Origin: Spirosoma validum
GTDB taxonomy: Bacteria > Bacteroidota > Bacteroidia > Cytophagales > Spirosomataceae
Assembly (NCBI RefSeq): GCF_014699035.1
Contig: NZ_JACXAA010000006.1
Span: forward strand, 1-64,000
Direction of reading: 5' to 3'
DNA length: 64,000 nt
A program made the position numbers and the translations under genes. Numbering within the stretch: position 1 is the stretch's first letter; every line of letters begins with the position of its first letter. A model generated the notes under the pieces. That model saw only the letters and a list, made by a program, of their open reading frames with translations, had not been told where the DNA came from and made no database searches. Shown here piece after piece: positions 52,372 to 62,640 of the stretch.

Positions 52372-53306
52372 ATCCCAGCCACCATGGCTTTCATTTTCGT
52401 CATCGCTGTATTCGCTACAGTTTGAGCTTCCTGCGCATAATATACTTTGTTGAATACTTCAAGCGACAGTACAATGGGCATATCTGTACGTTTGATCAGC
52501 TTCAACGTATCACGGATAGGTGCAACCCCGTCACCAGGAAACACACGATCTGCATCGGTAATTTTCTCTTTCGTAAAATCGGCGGTATAATCATTCACGT
52601 GAAAGACTTCAATAGCGGACTTTCCTACCAATGGCAGACTAACAGAGCCAGAACCGCCTTTATATAGATGGTAAATGTCCAGCAAGACTCTTGCGGAGGG
52701 ATGAGCACTTTCAATTGCCACAAACATAACTTCACCCAGGCGACTCAAATTGGGAGAAAATCCCCACAATTCTAGCTGCGGAACAACCCCTGTTTTATCC
52801 CCTAATTCTAAAATAGCACGATAGCGCTCAGCGGCTTTATGCAAATCAACTTTAGGGCTTCCAGGCGATTGGGCTCCTACCGGTGGGGTTGCTACGCGTT
52901 TACAGCCTATTTCAGCCAGCATTTCCATCTCACCTTTGAGTTGCTCAAGACCTTTAGCACGAGCGGAGTCATCATCTATAATCCAGGGGGCGAACCCAAT
53001 AGCATTTTCAACTTTTATTCCAGTGTCTGCCAGTATTTTACGCGCACTAACAGCCGTACCACCATTCTTAAGATATTGCTGTAACGTTTCAATCCATATC
53101 TCAACGGATCTAAACCCAGCCTTTGAGGCCACTTCCATTTCCTTTACGAATCCAAGTTTATGACCTCGGATGGTACTCATATTCAAGCAAATCGTAAAAG
53201 AAGGCTGAGCAGCCGGAGTAGCTTTTGCTGTACTTAAAGAAAGAGATGCACCTACAGAAGCAGTCAAAGCGGCCAGGGTTTGACGACGTGTTAAAGACTG
53301 AGCCAT
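52368..53306 (-). CDS. Secreted TIM-barrel sugar isomerase/epimerase
   Basis: 312 residues. Twin-Arg-like start [29 protein letters not shown] (RRQTL), then an AP-endonuclease-2 barrel with [53 protein letters not shown] (metal Asp/His) and [21 protein letters not shown], ending [12 protein letters not shown]. The second such secreted isomerase in the window (see 42790). It overlaps the convergent SDR gene by four bases. Confidence 0.85.
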   Translation of the reverse strand: MAQSLTRRQTLAALTASVGASLSLSTAKATPAAQPSFTICLNMSTIRGHKLGFVKEMEVASKAGFRSVEIWIETLQQYLKNGGTAVSARKILADTGIKVENAIGFAPWIIDDDSARAKGLEQLKGEMEMLAEIGCKRVATPPVGAQSPGSPKVDLHKAAERYRAILELGDKTGVVPQLELWGFSPNLSRLGEVMFVAIESAHPSARVLLDIYHLYKGGSGSVSLPLVGKSAIEVFHVNDYTADFTKEKITDADRVFPGDGVAPIRDTLKLIKRTDMPIVLSLEVFNKVYYAQEAQTVANTAMTKMKAMVAGI

Positions 53307-53535
53307 AATTAATGATAAGAGAATTCAGCTGTTTAAAGATTATAGAATAAATCAGAAAAGCGAATAAACCTACTGTTTCTAGCGAGAATCGGCGGTACTG
53401 ACCTTTCGAATAAGGTTGCTCAGTAAAGCTATATGGACAGTCTTTGCAACCATGTAATTAGTACAGTAAACTTCTCCATCAACCATTATTTAAAACTTCT
53501 TTAAAATAATTTTTCCATTTCTATTAATTATTTTC

Positions 53536-53543
53536 TACTTTTG
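53536..53543 (+). promoter_or_regulatory. Distal promoter -7 element of the S10-spc operon
   Basis: TACTTTTG followed by C, fitting TAnnTTTG. A transcript from here would begin about 53550 and pass through the leader hairpin at 53660. Confidence 0.5.
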
Positions 53544-53659
53544 CACTCCCAAACTCAGAATTCGAGTTAACGACATACGAGGGTGAAGGTCCGCTCAGGA
53601 AACCACATCTGACTTTTCGGCAAACAAACCTTGCATTGCATCGTTCTGTCTGCCACTTG

Positions 53660-53690
53660 AGGTCAGGTGCAACGCGCCCGACCTTTTTTT
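53660..53690 (+). terminator. Leader hairpin with T-run (attenuator candidate)
   Basis: Arms AGGTCAGGTGC/GCGCCCGACCT (two mismatched pairs, AAC loop) followed by seven T. It lies between the two promoters, as a leader attenuator or the end of a short RNA would. Confidence 0.5.
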
Positions 53691-53746
53691 ATGTTGTTTT
53701 CAGGGCTGATTTTTAGGAAGATATAGGATTCGTCTAATTATTTCTC

Positions 53747-53754
53747 TAATTTTG
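53747..53754 (+). promoter_or_regulatory. Proximal promoter -7 element of the S10-spc operon
   Basis: TAATTTTG followed by C, a perfect TAnnTTTG, about 72 bases before the rplC ATG and downstream of the leader hairpin. Confidence 0.55.
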
Positions 53755-53825
53755 CGGCCCGATTCAGAAGGTCTGAGGTCGGAAAGAGTATCTAAATTTT
53801 ACCTGCTTACTTTAAACAAACACAA

Positions 53826-54446
53826 ATGTCTGGTTTAATTGGCAAGAAAATCGGGATGACCAGTGTGTACAATGCGGACGGGCAGGCTCTGGCATGTACA
53901 GTCATTGAAACGGGTCCCTGTGTCGTAACTCAAGTACGTAGCGTCGAGAAAGATGGCTACAAAGCTGTGCAGCTGGGTTATGGCGACAAGAAAGAAAAGC
54001 ACAGCAACAAGCCGGAGTTGGGCCACTTCAAGAAAGCGGGTACCACGCCCAAGCGCAAACTGGTCGAATTTAAAGAATTCGAGAAAGAGCTAAATCTGGG
54101 CGAAACACTTACGGTAGCCGACGTATTTACTGAAGCTGACTTCGTTGACGTAGTTGGAACAGCAAAAGGTCGTGGTTTCCAAGGCGTTGTGAAACGTCAC
54201 GGATTCGGTGGTGTGGGCGGTCAAACGCACGGTCAGCACAACCGGGGTCGTCACCCAGGTTCGATCGGTGCCTGCTCGTTCCCATCGCGCGTGTTCAAAG
54301 GTCTTCGTATGGCCGGCCGGATGGGCGGCAACCGCGTAACGGTGCAAAACCTGCGTGTTCTTCGTATTCTGCCTGAGCAAAATCTGCTCGTTGTTAGCGG
54401 TTCGATTCCCGGAGCCAAAAATTCATACGTTATTATCGAGAAGTAG
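53826..54446 (+). CDS. rplC: 50S ribosomal protein L3
   Basis: Early-assembly protein near the peptidyl transferase centre. 206 residues: [20 protein letters not shown] at the start, the extended loop [26 protein letters not shown] near 125 and [13 protein letters not shown] near 165. First gene of the operon here; the preceding rpsJ of most bacteria is missing. rplD starts three bases after the stop. Confidence 0.96.
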   Translation: MSGLIGKKIGMTSVYNADGQALACTVIETGPCVVTQVRSVEKDGYKAVQLGYGDKKEKHSNKPELGHFKKAGTTPKRKLVEFKEFEKELNLGETLTVADVFTEADFVDVVGTAKGRGFQGVVKRHGFGGVGGQTHGQHNRGRHPGSIGACSFPSRVFKGLRMAGRMGGNRVTVQNLRVLRILPEQNLLVVSGSIPGAKNSYVIIEK

Positions 54447-54449
54447 GTC

Positions 54450-55079
54450 ATGGAAGTAATCGTATATAACAGCAAGGGCGTAGACACAGGCAAAAAGGTC
54501 ACCCTTCCAGAAGAGGTTTTTGGGATTGAGCCAAACCAACACGCGATCTACCTCGACGTAAAACAGTACCTGGCAAATCAACGTCAGGGAACGCATAAAT
54601 CGAAAGAGCGTGCTGAAGTGTCTCGTTCGACCCGCAAACTGAAGAAGCAAAAAGGAACAGGTGGTGCTCGCGCTGGTAGTGCAAAGTCGCCCGTTTTCGT
54701 AGGTGGTGGTACAGTCTTCGGACCACGTCCCCGCGATTATAGCTTCAAACTGAACAAAAAAGTAAAAGCGCTAGCTCGTCAGTCAGCTTATGCTGTAAAA
54801 GCAAAAGCTGAGAAGATATCAGTCATCGACAGCATCACGCTGGAAGCCCCCCGCACGAAAGATTACATTCAGTTTCTGAATGATTTAAATCTAACGGGGC
54901 GTAAAACGTTGCTCATTCTGCCTGACGTGAATACAAACGTCGTGCTATCGAGCCGAAACGTACAAAAAGCGAAGGTGACGACTGCTTCACAGGTTAATAC
55001 TTATGACCTAATGAACGCTGATCAACTGCTCATTAGTGAAGAAGCGCTGTCAACTATTCAATCGTTGTTCGAAAAATAA
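54450..55079 (+). CDS. rplD: 50S ribosomal protein L4
   Basis: Lines the exit tunnel; in E. coli also represses its own operon. 209 residues with [29 protein letters not shown]-type loop (tunnel arm [29 protein letters not shown] near 70-98) and the C-terminal [19 protein letters not shown]. Confidence 0.95.
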   Translation: [209 protein letters not shown]

Positions 55080-55081
55080 TC

Positions 55082-55369
55082 ATGAGCATACTGAAACGAC
55101 CAATCGTCACGGAGAAAATGACGGGCCTTAACAAGCAGGGGAAGTATGCTTTTGAGGTTGATCTAAAAGCCAACAAACTCGAGATCGGTAAAGCCATCGA
55201 GAAAATGTATGGCGTTAATGTTGAATCTGTAAACACGATCCGGGTTTTCGGAAAGCGTCGCAGCAAAAACATCAACGGGCGAGTTGTATCGGGTAAAACC
55301 CCTACTACGAAAAAAGCAATCGTAACGGTTGCAGAGGGCGAAGTAATTGATATTTACGCTGACCTGTAA
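55082..55369 (+). CDS. rplW: 50S ribosomal protein L23
   Basis: Exit-tunnel rim; docking site for trigger factor and SRP. 95 residues: LKRPIVTEKMTGLNKQGKYAFEVDLKANKLEIGKAIEKMYGV and a C-terminal VNTIRVFGKRR segment. Two bases after rplD. Confidence 0.95.
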   Translation: MSILKRPIVTEKMTGLNKQGKYAFEVDLKANKLEIGKAIEKMYGVNVESVNTIRVFGKRRSKNINGRVVSGKTPTTKKAIVTVAEGEVIDIYADL

Positions 55370-55399
55370 ACCGAGCGTTGCTCTACCAATTAATCAGTC

Positions 55400-56224
55400 A
55401 TGGGAGTTAAAAAACTAAGACCAATAACGCCGAGTACACGTTTTCGCGTGGCACCCGACTTTGCGGAAATAACAGCCTCCAAGCCAGAAAAAAGTCTGCT
55501 GGAGCCCATTAAGAGAACCGGGGGCCGTAATAGCGAAGGTCACCGCACTATGCGCTACATTGGTGGGGGTCATAAGCGGCACTACCGTATTATTGACTTC
55601 AAGCGCGACAAAGTCGGCCAATCTGCCGAAGTTTTGACTATAGAATATGATCCTAACCGTTCAGCCCGCATCTCCTTGGTGCAATACGCTGATGGTGAAA
55701 AACGCTACATCATTGCCCCGCAAGGTATTGTTGTTGGCCAAAAGATCCAATCAGGTGAAGGTTCAACACCTGACGTAGGTAACGCGCTGCCATTAGCTGC
55801 CATGCCTATTGGTACCATCGTTCATAACATTGAATTGGTTCCTGGTAAAGGCGGTTCGATGGCGCGTTCGGCAGGTACATATGCGCAGTTGGTTGGTCGT
55901 GAAGATAAGTACGCTATCCTGCGTCTTCCTTCAGGCGAAACTCGCCGGGTATTAAGTGCCGGAATGGCGACAGTTGGTTCGGTATCAAACCCAGACCACA
56001 TGAACGTAGTAGTAGGTAAGGCTGGTCGGAACCGTTGGTTAGGTCGTCGTCCCCGCGTTCGTGCCGTAGTTATGAACCCTGTCGATCACCCAATGGGTGG
56101 TGGTGAAGGCCGGGCTTCCGGTGGTCACCCACGTTCACGAAATGGCCAGTTTGCTAAAGGTCAAAAGACCCGCAATAAAAACAAGGCATCTGAAAGCATG
56201 ATTATTAGCCGACGCAAAAAGTAA
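55400..56224 (+). CDS. rplB: 50S ribosomal protein L2
   Basis: Needed for subunit joining and peptidyl transfer. 274 residues: [17 protein letters not shown] near 51, [23 protein letters not shown] near 132, and [31 protein letters not shown] at the C-terminus with the catalytic-region His. Confidence 0.96.
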   Translation: MGVKKLRPITPSTRFRVAPDFAEITASKPEKSLLEPIKRTGGRNSEGHRTMRYIGGGHKRHYRIIDFKRDKVGQSAEVLTIEYDPNRSARISLVQYADGEKRYIIAPQGIVVGQKIQSGEGSTPDVGNALPLAAMPIGTIVHNIELVPGKGGSMARSAGTYAQLVGREDKYAILRLPSGETRRVLSAGMATVGSVSNPDHMNVVVGKAGRNRWLGRRPRVRAVVMNPVDHPMGGGEGRASGGHPRSRNGQFAKGQKTRNKNKASESMIISRRKK

Positions 56225-56233
56225 CAGATAACA

Positions 56234-56512
56234 ATGGCACGTTCACTCAAAAAAGGCCCATATATTGATTTCCGCCTGGATAATAAAGTCCAAACGCAGA
56301 ATGATTCGGGCAAGAAATCGGTCATCAAAACCTGGTCGCGTCGTTCGATGATTTCGCCGGATTTCGTAGGCCACACCTTCGCTGTGCATAACGGTAACAA
56401 GTTTATACCGGTATACGTAACGGAAAACATGGTAGGTCACAAGCTAGGCGAATTCTCACCAACTCGCAACTTCCGGGGGCACACCGCAAAAAAAGACAAG
56501 GGCAAACGATAA
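56234..56512 (+). CDS. rpsS: 30S ribosomal protein S19
   Basis: Binds 16S head near the A-site. 92 residues: [73 protein letters not shown]. Full length. Confidence 0.96.
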   Translation: MARSLKKGPYIDFRLDNKVQTQNDSGKKSVIKTWSRRSMISPDFVGHTFAVHNGNKFIPVYVTENMVGHKLGEFSPTRNFRGHTAKKDKGKR

Positions 56513-56593
56513 ACTAGCAGAGGGCTTTTGGCAGAGAGCAGAGGGTAATTTTAAATCCTCATGCTTCATGTCCCGAGTCACAAGCCAAAAAAC

Positions 56594-56986
56594 ATGGAAG
56601 CAGTAGCAAGACTTAAAGATGTGCCCACGTCGCCCCGTAAGATGCGGTTAATTGCTGATCTAATTCGTGGTCAGCGCGTTAGCCGGGCGTTGGGTCTGTT
56701 AAAATATCAGCCACAGGCTGGTGCCGCCATATTGCAGAAAGTGCTTTTGTCGGCCGTTGCCAACTGGCAGCAAAAGAATGAGAATGAGCGTATCGAAGAC
56801 GCTGACCTTTTTGTAAAAACGATTTTTGTGGATGGCGGCCCGATGTTAAAACGTCTGCGTCCAGCTCCACAAGGTCGCGGTCACCGGATTCGGAAGCGGT
56901 CGAACCATATCACAATTGTGATTGATAGTGCAGCTCAAGCTGTATTGAACTCGGCAGAAGCAGAAACCTCTGAAAACGAACAATAA
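56594..56986 (+). CDS. rplV: 50S ribosomal protein L22
   Basis: Exit-tunnel protein. About 130 residues from [26 protein letters not shown]; the longer frame from 56561 adds [11 protein letters not shown], probably noncoding. The tunnel loop is [30 protein letters not shown] near 80-110. An acidic tail (EAETSENEQ) follows. Confidence 0.95.
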   Translation: MEAVARLKDVPTSPRKMRLIADLIRGQRVSRALGLLKYQPQAGAAILQKVLLSAVANWQQKNENERIEDADLFVKTIFVDGGPMLKRLRPAPQGRGHRIRKRSNHITIVIDSAAQAVLNSAEAETSENEQ

Positions 56987-56993
56987 GTAAGAA

Positions 56994-57893
56994 ATGGGAC
57001 AAAAAATAAATCCAATTGGCCTGCGACTTGGTATTGTTCGAGGCTGGGAATCAAGCTGGTACGGAGGTAAAGAATTTTCGGAAAAACTCGTTGAAGACGA
57101 AAAAATCCGGAAGTACGTAGCGGCCCGTATCCCGAAAGGTGCCATTGCTCGGGTAGTTATCGAGCGTACGCTGAAGCGCGTTACGTTAACAATTCATACA
57201 GCTCGTCCGGGTATTGTGATTGGTAAAGGCGGTGGAGAGGTCGATAAGATTAAGGAAGAGTTAAAGAAGATCACGGGCAAAGATGTCCAGATCAACATCT
57301 TCGAAATCAAACGGCCAGAAATTGATGCTAAGTTGGTTGGTGAAGCTATTGCTCAGCAATTACAAGCTCGTATCTCCTTCCGTCGTGCTATGAAGCAAGC
57401 TATTCAATCAGCTCTTCGTGTTGGCGCACAAGGTATCAAAGTAAAGGTATCAGGTCGTTTAGGCGGTGCTGAGATTGCTCGCTCAGAACAATATAAAGAA
57501 GGTCGCGTACCTCTTCATACGCTACGTGCTGATATTGATTACGCAATTTCTGAAGCACAAACAGTTTACGGTAAAATCGGCATTAAGGTGTGGATTTTCA
57601 AAGGCGAAGTTTATGGCAAACGCGATCTGTCGCCAGCAGCCATGATGAGCCAGGCACAAGCCGGTGAACGCTCAGCGTCTGCAAATGACCGTGGCGACCG
57701 TCGTGGTCCTCGTGGCGACCGTGATGGTAATGAACGTGGTGGTCGCAACCGTGGCGAACGTGGTGGTGATCGTGGCGGTAACAACCGTGGTGGCGGTGGT
57801 CAAGGTGGCCAGGGCGGTAACCGTGGTGGTGGTCAAGGTGGCAACCGTGGCGGAGGTCAGGGTGGCAATCGTGGCGGAGGAGCAAGACGATAA
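56994..57893 (+). CDS. rpsC: 30S ribosomal protein S3 with long Gly/Arg-rich tail
   Basis: mRNA entry-channel protein. Residues 1-210 are normal S3: [19 protein letters not shown], the KH domain [21 protein letters not shown] near 74, and the conserved [16 protein letters not shown] near 196. From about residue 212 a tail of about 85 residues, [19 protein letters not shown] followed by [17 protein letters not shown] repeats, is added. S3 is usually 205-240 residues, so 299 is long. The tail looks like an RGG-type RNA-binding region. Confidence 0.95.
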   Translation: MGQKINPIGLRLGIVRGWESSWYGGKEFSEKLVEDEKIRKYVAARIPKGAIARVVIERTLKRVTLTIHTARPGIVIGKGGGEVDKIKEELKKITGKDVQINIFEIKRPEIDAKLVGEAIAQQLQARISFRRAMKQAIQSALRVGAQGIKVKVSGRLGGAEIARSEQYKEGRVPLHTLRADIDYAISEAQTVYGKIGIKVWIFKGEVYGKRDLSPAAMMSQAQAGERSASANDRGDRRGPRGDRDGNERGGRNRGERGGDRGGNNRGGGGQGGQGGNRGGGQGGNRGGGQGGNRGGGARR

Positions 57894-57975
57894 ATTCAGT
57901 CGCCAGCGGTTAATCTACAGTCGTTATGAACAATACGCTGTCGGTTAAACACTATCGACTCCAACTTTTAGAGCT

Positions 57976-58407
57976 ATGTTACAGCCAAAAAGAACAAAAT
58001 TCCGCAAGCAACATAAAGGAAGGATTCCGGGTATCGCATCGCGCGGGCATGAAATCTCCTTCGGTACATTCGGTATCAAATCATTGGAACCAGGTCGTAT
58101 TACCGCCCGCCAGATTGAAGCCGCTCGTATTTCCGTTACACGGGCCATGAAACGTGAAGGCCAGGTTTGGATTCGCATTTTTCCCGATAAGCCAATTACA
58201 AAGAAACCGGCTGAAGTACGGATGGGTAAAGGTAAAGGTGCTCCCGAATACTGGGTAGCTGTAGTGAAGCCCGGCACGATTATGTTCGAAGCAACGGGGG
58301 TTGATTTAGCAACGGGCATGGAAGCCCTGCGCTTAGCTGCTCAGAAGTTGCCCGTTCGGACCAAATTTGTGGTTCGGCGTGATTACCAGGAGCAAGTCGA
58401 GGAATAG
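57976..58407 (+). CDS. rplP: 50S ribosomal protein L16
   Basis: A-site-adjacent 23S binder. 143 residues: [60 protein letters not shown], ending with [15 protein letters not shown]. An 82-base gap separates it from rpsC. Confidence 0.96.
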   Translation: MLQPKRTKFRKQHKGRIPGIASRGHEISFGTFGIKSLEPGRITARQIEAARISVTRAMKREGQVWIRIFPDKPITKKPAEVRMGKGKGAPEYWVAVVKPGTIMFEATGVDLATGMEALRLAAQKLPVRTKFVVRRDYQEQVEE

Positions 58408-58427
58408 TACCCTAAGCGACGAACAAG

Positions 58428-58622
58428 ATGAAAAAAGAAGATTTAAAAGGATTGTCGGCTGACCAGCTACGTACCGAGATTGGTGCTGAGCAGGACCGAA
58501 TGCTGAAACTAAAGTTTGCACATGCTGTATCTCCTATTGAGAACCCCATGCGCATTCGCGAGAGCCGCAAACGGATTGCTCGCCTGAATACGGAACTGAC
58601 AGCTAAATCGCGGCAAGCCTAA
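58428..58622 (+). CDS. rpmC: 50S ribosomal protein L29
   Basis: 64 residues: MKKEDLKGLSADQLRTEIGAEQDRMLKLKFAHAVSPIENPMRIRESRKRIARLNTEL. Contact site for SRP near the exit tunnel. Confidence 0.93.
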   Translation: MKKEDLKGLSADQLRTEIGAEQDRMLKLKFAHAVSPIENPMRIRESRKRIARLNTELTAKSRQA

Positions 58623-58634
58623 TAAGACACGACG

Positions 58635-59003
58635 ATGGAAGAGCAACAAGCACCAGCACCGCAGGAAGAAGTAAACGCTCCAGCGGCAGCAGCGACAAAA
58701 GAACAGCCGGCGGCATCCGCTCCCACAACGAGCGAAGCCCAATCGGCGTCGGAGCGTAACGCTCGGAAAGAGCGTATCGGACGGGTGACTAGCAATAAGA
58801 TGCAGAAAACTATAACGGTTTCTATTGACCGTAAAGTGAAGCACCCGTTGTACCATAAGTTTCAGACTAAGACGAAGAAACTGACGGTTCATGATGAAAA
58901 TAATGAGTGTGGTATCGGCGATACGGTTCGTGTCATGGAAACCCGCCCATTGAGTAAAAATAAGCGTTGGAGGTTAGTCGAAATTATCGAAAAGGCGAAG
59001 TAA
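58635..59003 (+). CDS. rpsQ: 30S ribosomal protein S17 with N-terminal extension
   Basis: 122 residues. The S17 OB-fold is residues about 42-122: [75 protein letters not shown]. Before it lies a 40-residue extension rich in Ala, Pro, Glu and Gln ([24 protein letters not shown]...). No ATG, GTG or TTG suits a shorter start before [11 protein letters not shown], so the extension is real unless initiation is unusual. Typical S17 is about 85 residues. Confidence 0.93.
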   Translation: MEEQQAPAPQEEVNAPAAAATKEQPAASAPTTSEAQSASERNARKERIGRVTSNKMQKTITVSIDRKVKHPLYHKFQTKTKKLTVHDENNECGIGDTVRVMETRPLSKNKRWRLVEIIEKAK

Positions 59004-59006
59004 GCC

Positions 59007-59375
59007 ATGGTACAGCAAGAATCAAGATTAGGAGTAGCCGATAACAGTGGCGCGAAAGAAGTGCTAGTTATCCGCGTTCTGGGCGGTACAGGTAAGCGAT
59101 ATGCATCAGTCGGTGACAAGATTGTCGTGACAGTAAAGCAAGCCCTGTCGTCCAGCAACATGAAAAAGGGTACAGTATCGAAGGCCGTTGTTGTCCGGAC
59201 TAAGAAGGAAGTACGTCGGAAAGACGGTTCATACATCCGTTTTGAAGACAACGCAGCCGTGTTGCTCAATAATAACGATGAGCCGCGTGGTACTCGAATT
59301 TTTGGACCTGTAGCCCGCGAATTGCGTGAGAAGCAATTCATGAAAATCGTATCGTTAGCCCCAGAGGTACTGTAA
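59007..59375 (+). CDS. rplN: 50S ribosomal protein L14
   Basis: 122 residues: [27 protein letters not shown], the typical [13 protein letters not shown] and [44 protein letters not shown]. Three bases after rpsQ. Confidence 0.96.
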   Translation: MVQQESRLGVADNSGAKEVLVIRVLGGTGKRYASVGDKIVVTVKQALSSSNMKKGTVSKAVVVRTKKEVRRKDGSYIRFEDNAAVLLNNNDEPRGTRIFGPVARELREKQFMKIVSLAPEVL

Positions 59376-59378
59376 GCA

Positions 59379-59735
59379 ATGGAAAAGAAAATAACGCTAC
59401 CGAAACACAAGTTCCACATCAAGACGGGCGATACGGTCGTCGTGATTGGCGGTAACTCGAAAGGCCAGCGCGGAGTGGTGAAAGAAGTAATCGTTGAGAA
59501 AGATCGTGCCCGTGTTGAGGGTGTCGCTATGATTACAAAGCACCTAAAGCCAACAGCTTCTAATCCGCAAGGGAGCCTGGAAAAAACGGAAGGGTCAATT
59601 CACATTAGTAATCTGAAGCTAGTTGATGCAGCCACCGGTGAACCTACCCGCACGGGTCGTAAGTTGAATGATAAGGGTAAACTGCAACGGTTTTCTAAGA
59701 AAACTGGCAATTTTATTCCTGACGTCCGTAAATAA
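59379..59735 (+). CDS. rplX: 50S ribosomal protein L24
   Basis: 118 residues, KOW domain HIKTGDTVVVIGGNSKGQRGVVKEV near the N-terminus, then GVAMITKHLKPTASNPQGSLEKTEGSIHISNLKLVD. Assembly initiator of 23S. Typical length. Confidence 0.95.
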   Translation: MEKKITLPKHKFHIKTGDTVVVIGGNSKGQRGVVKEVIVEKDRARVEGVAMITKHLKPTASNPQGSLEKTEGSIHISNLKLVDAATGEPTRTGRKLNDKGKLQRFSKKTGNFIPDVRK

Positions 59736-59750
59736 TAAAGGTCTAAAAAA

Positions 59751-60305
59751 ATGGCAACGCCAAGACTGAAAGAGAAATATTTAAGCGAGATCGTACCTCT
59801 ATTGAGAGACAAATTTCAGTATAAGTCGGTTATGCAAGTACCGCGTCTAAGCAAAATTGTCATCAACAAAGGTATTGGAGCCGCTGTCGCCGATAAAAAA
59901 TTGGTAGACGTAGGTGTCGAAGAACTAACGACCATCACGGGTCAGAAAGCTGTTCCGACCATGTCGAAGAAAGCCGTTTCGAACTTCAAACTACGGGAAA
60001 AAATGCCCATTGGTGCGAAAGTAACGTTACGCGGTCAAAAAATGTACGAATTTCTGGATCGATTGACATCAGTATCGTTACCTCGCGTTCGTGACTTCAA
60101 AGGTATCAGCGACAAAGGATTCGATGGTCGTGGTAATTATACGTTCGGTGTGCAGGAGCAAATCATCTTCCCTGAAATCAGTATCGATAAAGTAGCCCGT
60201 ATTTCAGGAATGGATATCACATTTGTGACGACCGCGAATTCCGACAATGAAAGCTACGAATTACTGAAAGCTATGGGAATGCCGTTTGCTAAAAGTGGTA
60301 AATAA
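59751..60305 (+). CDS. rplE: 50S ribosomal protein L5
   Basis: Binds 5S RNA. 184 residues: [93 protein letters not shown] and [20 protein letters not shown]. Confidence 0.96.
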   Translation: MATPRLKEKYLSEIVPLLRDKFQYKSVMQVPRLSKIVINKGIGAAVADKKLVDVGVEELTTITGQKAVPTMSKKAVSNFKLREKMPIGAKVTLRGQKMYEFLDRLTSVSLPRVRDFKGISDKGFDGRGNYTFGVQEQIIFPEISIDKVARISGMDITFVTTANSDNESYELLKAMGMPFAKSGK

Positions 60306-60328
60306 TAACCGACACAAAGGCTAAGATA

Positions 60329-60598
60329 ATGGCAAAAGAATCAATCAAAGCACGGGAACGGAAACGCGAAGCGTTAGTTGCCAAATATGCCGCGAAACGT
60401 AAGGCTCTCAAAGAGGCTGGTGACTATATCGGTCTGGATAAACTCCCTAAAAACGCATCGCCAGTTCGTCTGCACAACCGTTGTAAGCTAACAGGTCGCC
60501 CTAGAGGCTATATGCGCAAATTCGGTATTTCGCGGGTAACATTCCGGGAAATGGCATCAGCGGGTAAAATTCCAGGTGTAACCAAGGCAAGCTGGTAA
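60329..60598 (+). CDS. rpsN: 30S ribosomal protein S14
   Basis: 89 residues, the longer zinc-free form (only one Cys in [40 protein letters not shown]). Confidence 0.95.
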   Translation: MAKESIKARERKREALVAKYAAKRKALKEAGDYIGLDKLPKNASPVRLHNRCKLTGRPRGYMRKFGISRVTFREMASAGKIPGVTKASW

Positions 60599-60634
60599 TT
60601 CCAGATTCCATTTCTATTTGTAATTCAGTTTCCG

Positions 60635-60642
60635 TAATTTTG
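60635..60642 (+). promoter_or_regulatory. Putative internal promoter -7 element before rpsH
   Basis: TAATTTTG followed by C in the 90-base gap between rpsN and rpsH, with TTTG 14 bases upstream at 60617-60620, which is shorter than the usual spacing. May give extra transcription of the spc part. Confidence 0.4.
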
Positions 60643-60688
60643 CGAACTTTCTTGGAAACAGGGGTTTGCAAGTAACGCAACGCTAAGA

Positions 60689-61087
60689 ATGAATACAGAC
60701 CCAATAGCAGATTACCTGACTCGTGTCAGAAACGCCATCCGGGCAAAGCACCGGGTTGTAGAGATCCCTGCTTCCAATATAAAGAAAGAAATTACTAAGG
60801 TTTTGTACGAAAAAGGCTATATCCAGAACTATAAGTTTGATGATAGTACGCCACAGGGAAGCATCAAAATTGCTCTGAAGTACAATCCTACAACGAAGCA
60901 GTCCGCTATCGTTGACCTACAGCGTATTAGCCGTCCAGGTCTGCGTCAATATCGGGGTGCTGATAATCTGCCACGTATCTACAATGGCTTAGGTGTTGCA
61001 ATCATCTCGACCTCAAAAGGCGTGATGACCGACAAGGAAGCGAAGACGCTGAACGTTGGTGGAGAGGTATTATGTTACGTATATTAA
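60689..61087 (+). CDS. rpsH: 30S ribosomal protein S8
   Basis: 132 residues: MNTDPIADYLTRVRNAIRAKHRVVEIPASNIKKEITKVLYEKGYIQNY, GLRQYRGADNLPRIYNGLGVAIISTSKGVMTDKEAK. In E. coli S8 is the spc operon repressor. Confidence 0.96.
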   Translation: MNTDPIADYLTRVRNAIRAKHRVVEIPASNIKKEITKVLYEKGYIQNYKFDDSTPQGSIKIALKYNPTTKQSAIVDLQRISRPGLRQYRGADNLPRIYNGLGVAIISTSKGVMTDKEAKTLNVGGEVLCYVY

Positions 61088-61100
61088 TCCGAACTGAACG

Positions 61101-61658
61101 ATGTCACGCATAGGTAAGAAACCCATCGCTCTGCCCAGCAACGTAACGTTGTCTGTCGACGATCAAAACGTCGTAACGGTAAAAGGGCCCAAAGGCACCC
61201 TGACCCAATCGGTTAATCCGGACATTTCGGTAGCAGTCGAAGACGGACAGATTCAAGTATCACGTCCTACAGAGCAGAAGCGCCACAAAGCCCTGCACGG
61301 TTTATACCGTTCATTGGTAAACAATATGGTAATGGGCGTAAGTGAAGGCTTTAAACTTAACCTTGAAGTAATTGGGGTAGGTTATAAAGCATCGGTAGCA
61401 AATAACGTTCTTGAACTACAACTGGGCTACTCGCACAACGTGTATGTAGCAGTTCCAGAGGAAATAAAAGTGACAGCTGTTACCGAGAAAGGACAAAATC
61501 CGAAAGTATATCTGGAAGGCTCCGATAAACAACTACTTGGTGACGTAGCAGCAAAAATTCGTTCGCTACGTAAAGTTGAGCCTTATAAAGGCAAAGGTAT
61601 TCGGTTTATTGGTGAGCAAGTTCGCCGGAAAGCAGGTAAATCCTCTTCTAAGAAATAA
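61101..61658 (+). CDS. rplF: 50S ribosomal protein L6
   Basis: 185 residues, two L6 domains: MSRIGKKPIALPSNVTLSVDDQNVVTVKGPKGTLTQ, GVGYKASVANNVLELQLGYSHNVYVAVPEEIKV, and the C-terminal YKGKGIRFIGEQVRRKAGKS. Confidence 0.96.
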   Translation: MSRIGKKPIALPSNVTLSVDDQNVVTVKGPKGTLTQSVNPDISVAVEDGQIQVSRPTEQKRHKALHGLYRSLVNNMVMGVSEGFKLNLEVIGVGYKASVANNVLELQLGYSHNVYVAVPEEIKVTAVTEKGQNPKVYLEGSDKQLLGDVAAKIRSLRKVEPYKGKGIRFIGEQVRRKAGKSSSKK

Positions 61659-61745
61659 AGTTTGTAGTTCGGAGCTCGAAGGTCGACGCTTGTGTAACTA
61701 TGACTATTAAACAAATAATCGCCTATTTGGTCGGAATCAAATAAC

Positions 61746-62099
61746 ATGGCAACGAATAAGCAAGAGAGAAGACAGCGGATTAAGTTTGGTATCCGGGCAA
61801 AAGTATCGGGTACAGCTGACCGTCCGCGCCTGTCAGTTTTCCGCTCTAACAAAGCAATTTATGCACAACTTATTGATGATGAAGCAGGCCATACATTGGC
61901 AGCGGCATCGTCAGTTGAGCTGAAAAGCGAAGCTGAGGGAAATACTATCGAAACAGCAAAAAAAGTAGGCCAACGTTTGGCTGAGAAAGCAGCTGCTCAA
62001 AACATCAGCGCAGCTGTATTTGATCGCAACGGCTACTTATATCACGGTAAAGTTAAAGCACTGGCCGATGCAGCCCGCGAGGGTGGCCTTAAGTTCTAA
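61746..62099 (+). CDS. rplR: 50S ribosomal protein L18
   Basis: 117 residues: [48 protein letters not shown] and [27 protein letters not shown]. 5S RNA binder. 87-base gap from rplF. Confidence 0.95.
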   Translation: MATNKQERRQRIKFGIRAKVSGTADRPRLSVFRSNKAIYAQLIDDEAGHTLAAASSVELKSEAEGNTIETAKKVGQRLAEKAAAQNISAAVFDRNGYLYHGKVKALADAAREGGLKF

Positions 62100-62102
62100 G
62101 CA

Positions 62103-62621
62103 ATGAACATCAATTCAGCAAGACCGACAAAATTCAACGAAGCCGACCTGAAGGAAAAGGTTGTTGCCATCAACCGCGTAGCGAAGGTGGTAAAAGGTGG
62201 TCGCCGATTTAGTTTCTCGGCGATTGTCGTCGTCGGCGATGGTAATGGTGTCGTTGGTTACGGATTGGGCAAAGCCAATGAAGTAACGGACGCAATTGCC
62301 AAAGGGGTAGAAGACGCAAAGAAGAATCTGGTACAGGTTCCACTTTTGAAACGTACGGTTCCTCACGAAATGGAAGGTAAATTCAGTGGTGGCTTCGTCC
62401 TGCTAAAGCCAGCCGCTCCCGGTACGGGAGTTATCGCTGGTGGTGCTATGCGGGCCGTGCTTGAATCGGCAGGCATACATGATATCCTTGCGAAATCAAA
62501 GGGCTCGTCGAATCCACACAACGTAGTAAAAGCAACGCTTGATGCTTTGTTGAAAATGCGTTTACCGCATCAGGTTGCATTCCAGCGCCAGGTGAGTTTA
62601 GCGAAAGTATTTAACGGTTAA
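62103..62621 (+). CDS. rpsE: 30S ribosomal protein S5
   Basis: 172 residues: [53 protein letters not shown], then [65 protein letters not shown]. Decoding accuracy. Confidence 0.96.
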   Translation: MNINSARPTKFNEADLKEKVVAINRVAKVVKGGRRFSFSAIVVVGDGNGVVGYGLGKANEVTDAIAKGVEDAKKNLVQVPLLKRTVPHEMEGKFSGGFVLLKPAAPGTGVIAGGAMRAVLESAGIHDILAKSKGSSNPHNVVKATLDALLKMRLPHQVAFQRQVSLAKVFNG

Positions 62622-62640
62622 TCTAAAAGGAGCAATAGAC

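Larger units (their letters stand above)
53307..53825. other. Leader region of the ribosomal protein operon
   Basis: 519 bp before rplC with no gene. It holds two -7-type promoters (53536 and 53747) and between them a hairpin followed by a T-run. The first 200 bases are AT-rich. S10 (rpsJ), usually just before rplC, is not here. Confidence 0.7.

Noticed and set aside
57598-57948. His-rich minus frame and Val-rich plus frame within rpsC tail
   Set aside because: Shadow frames created by the GGNRGG-coding repeat.
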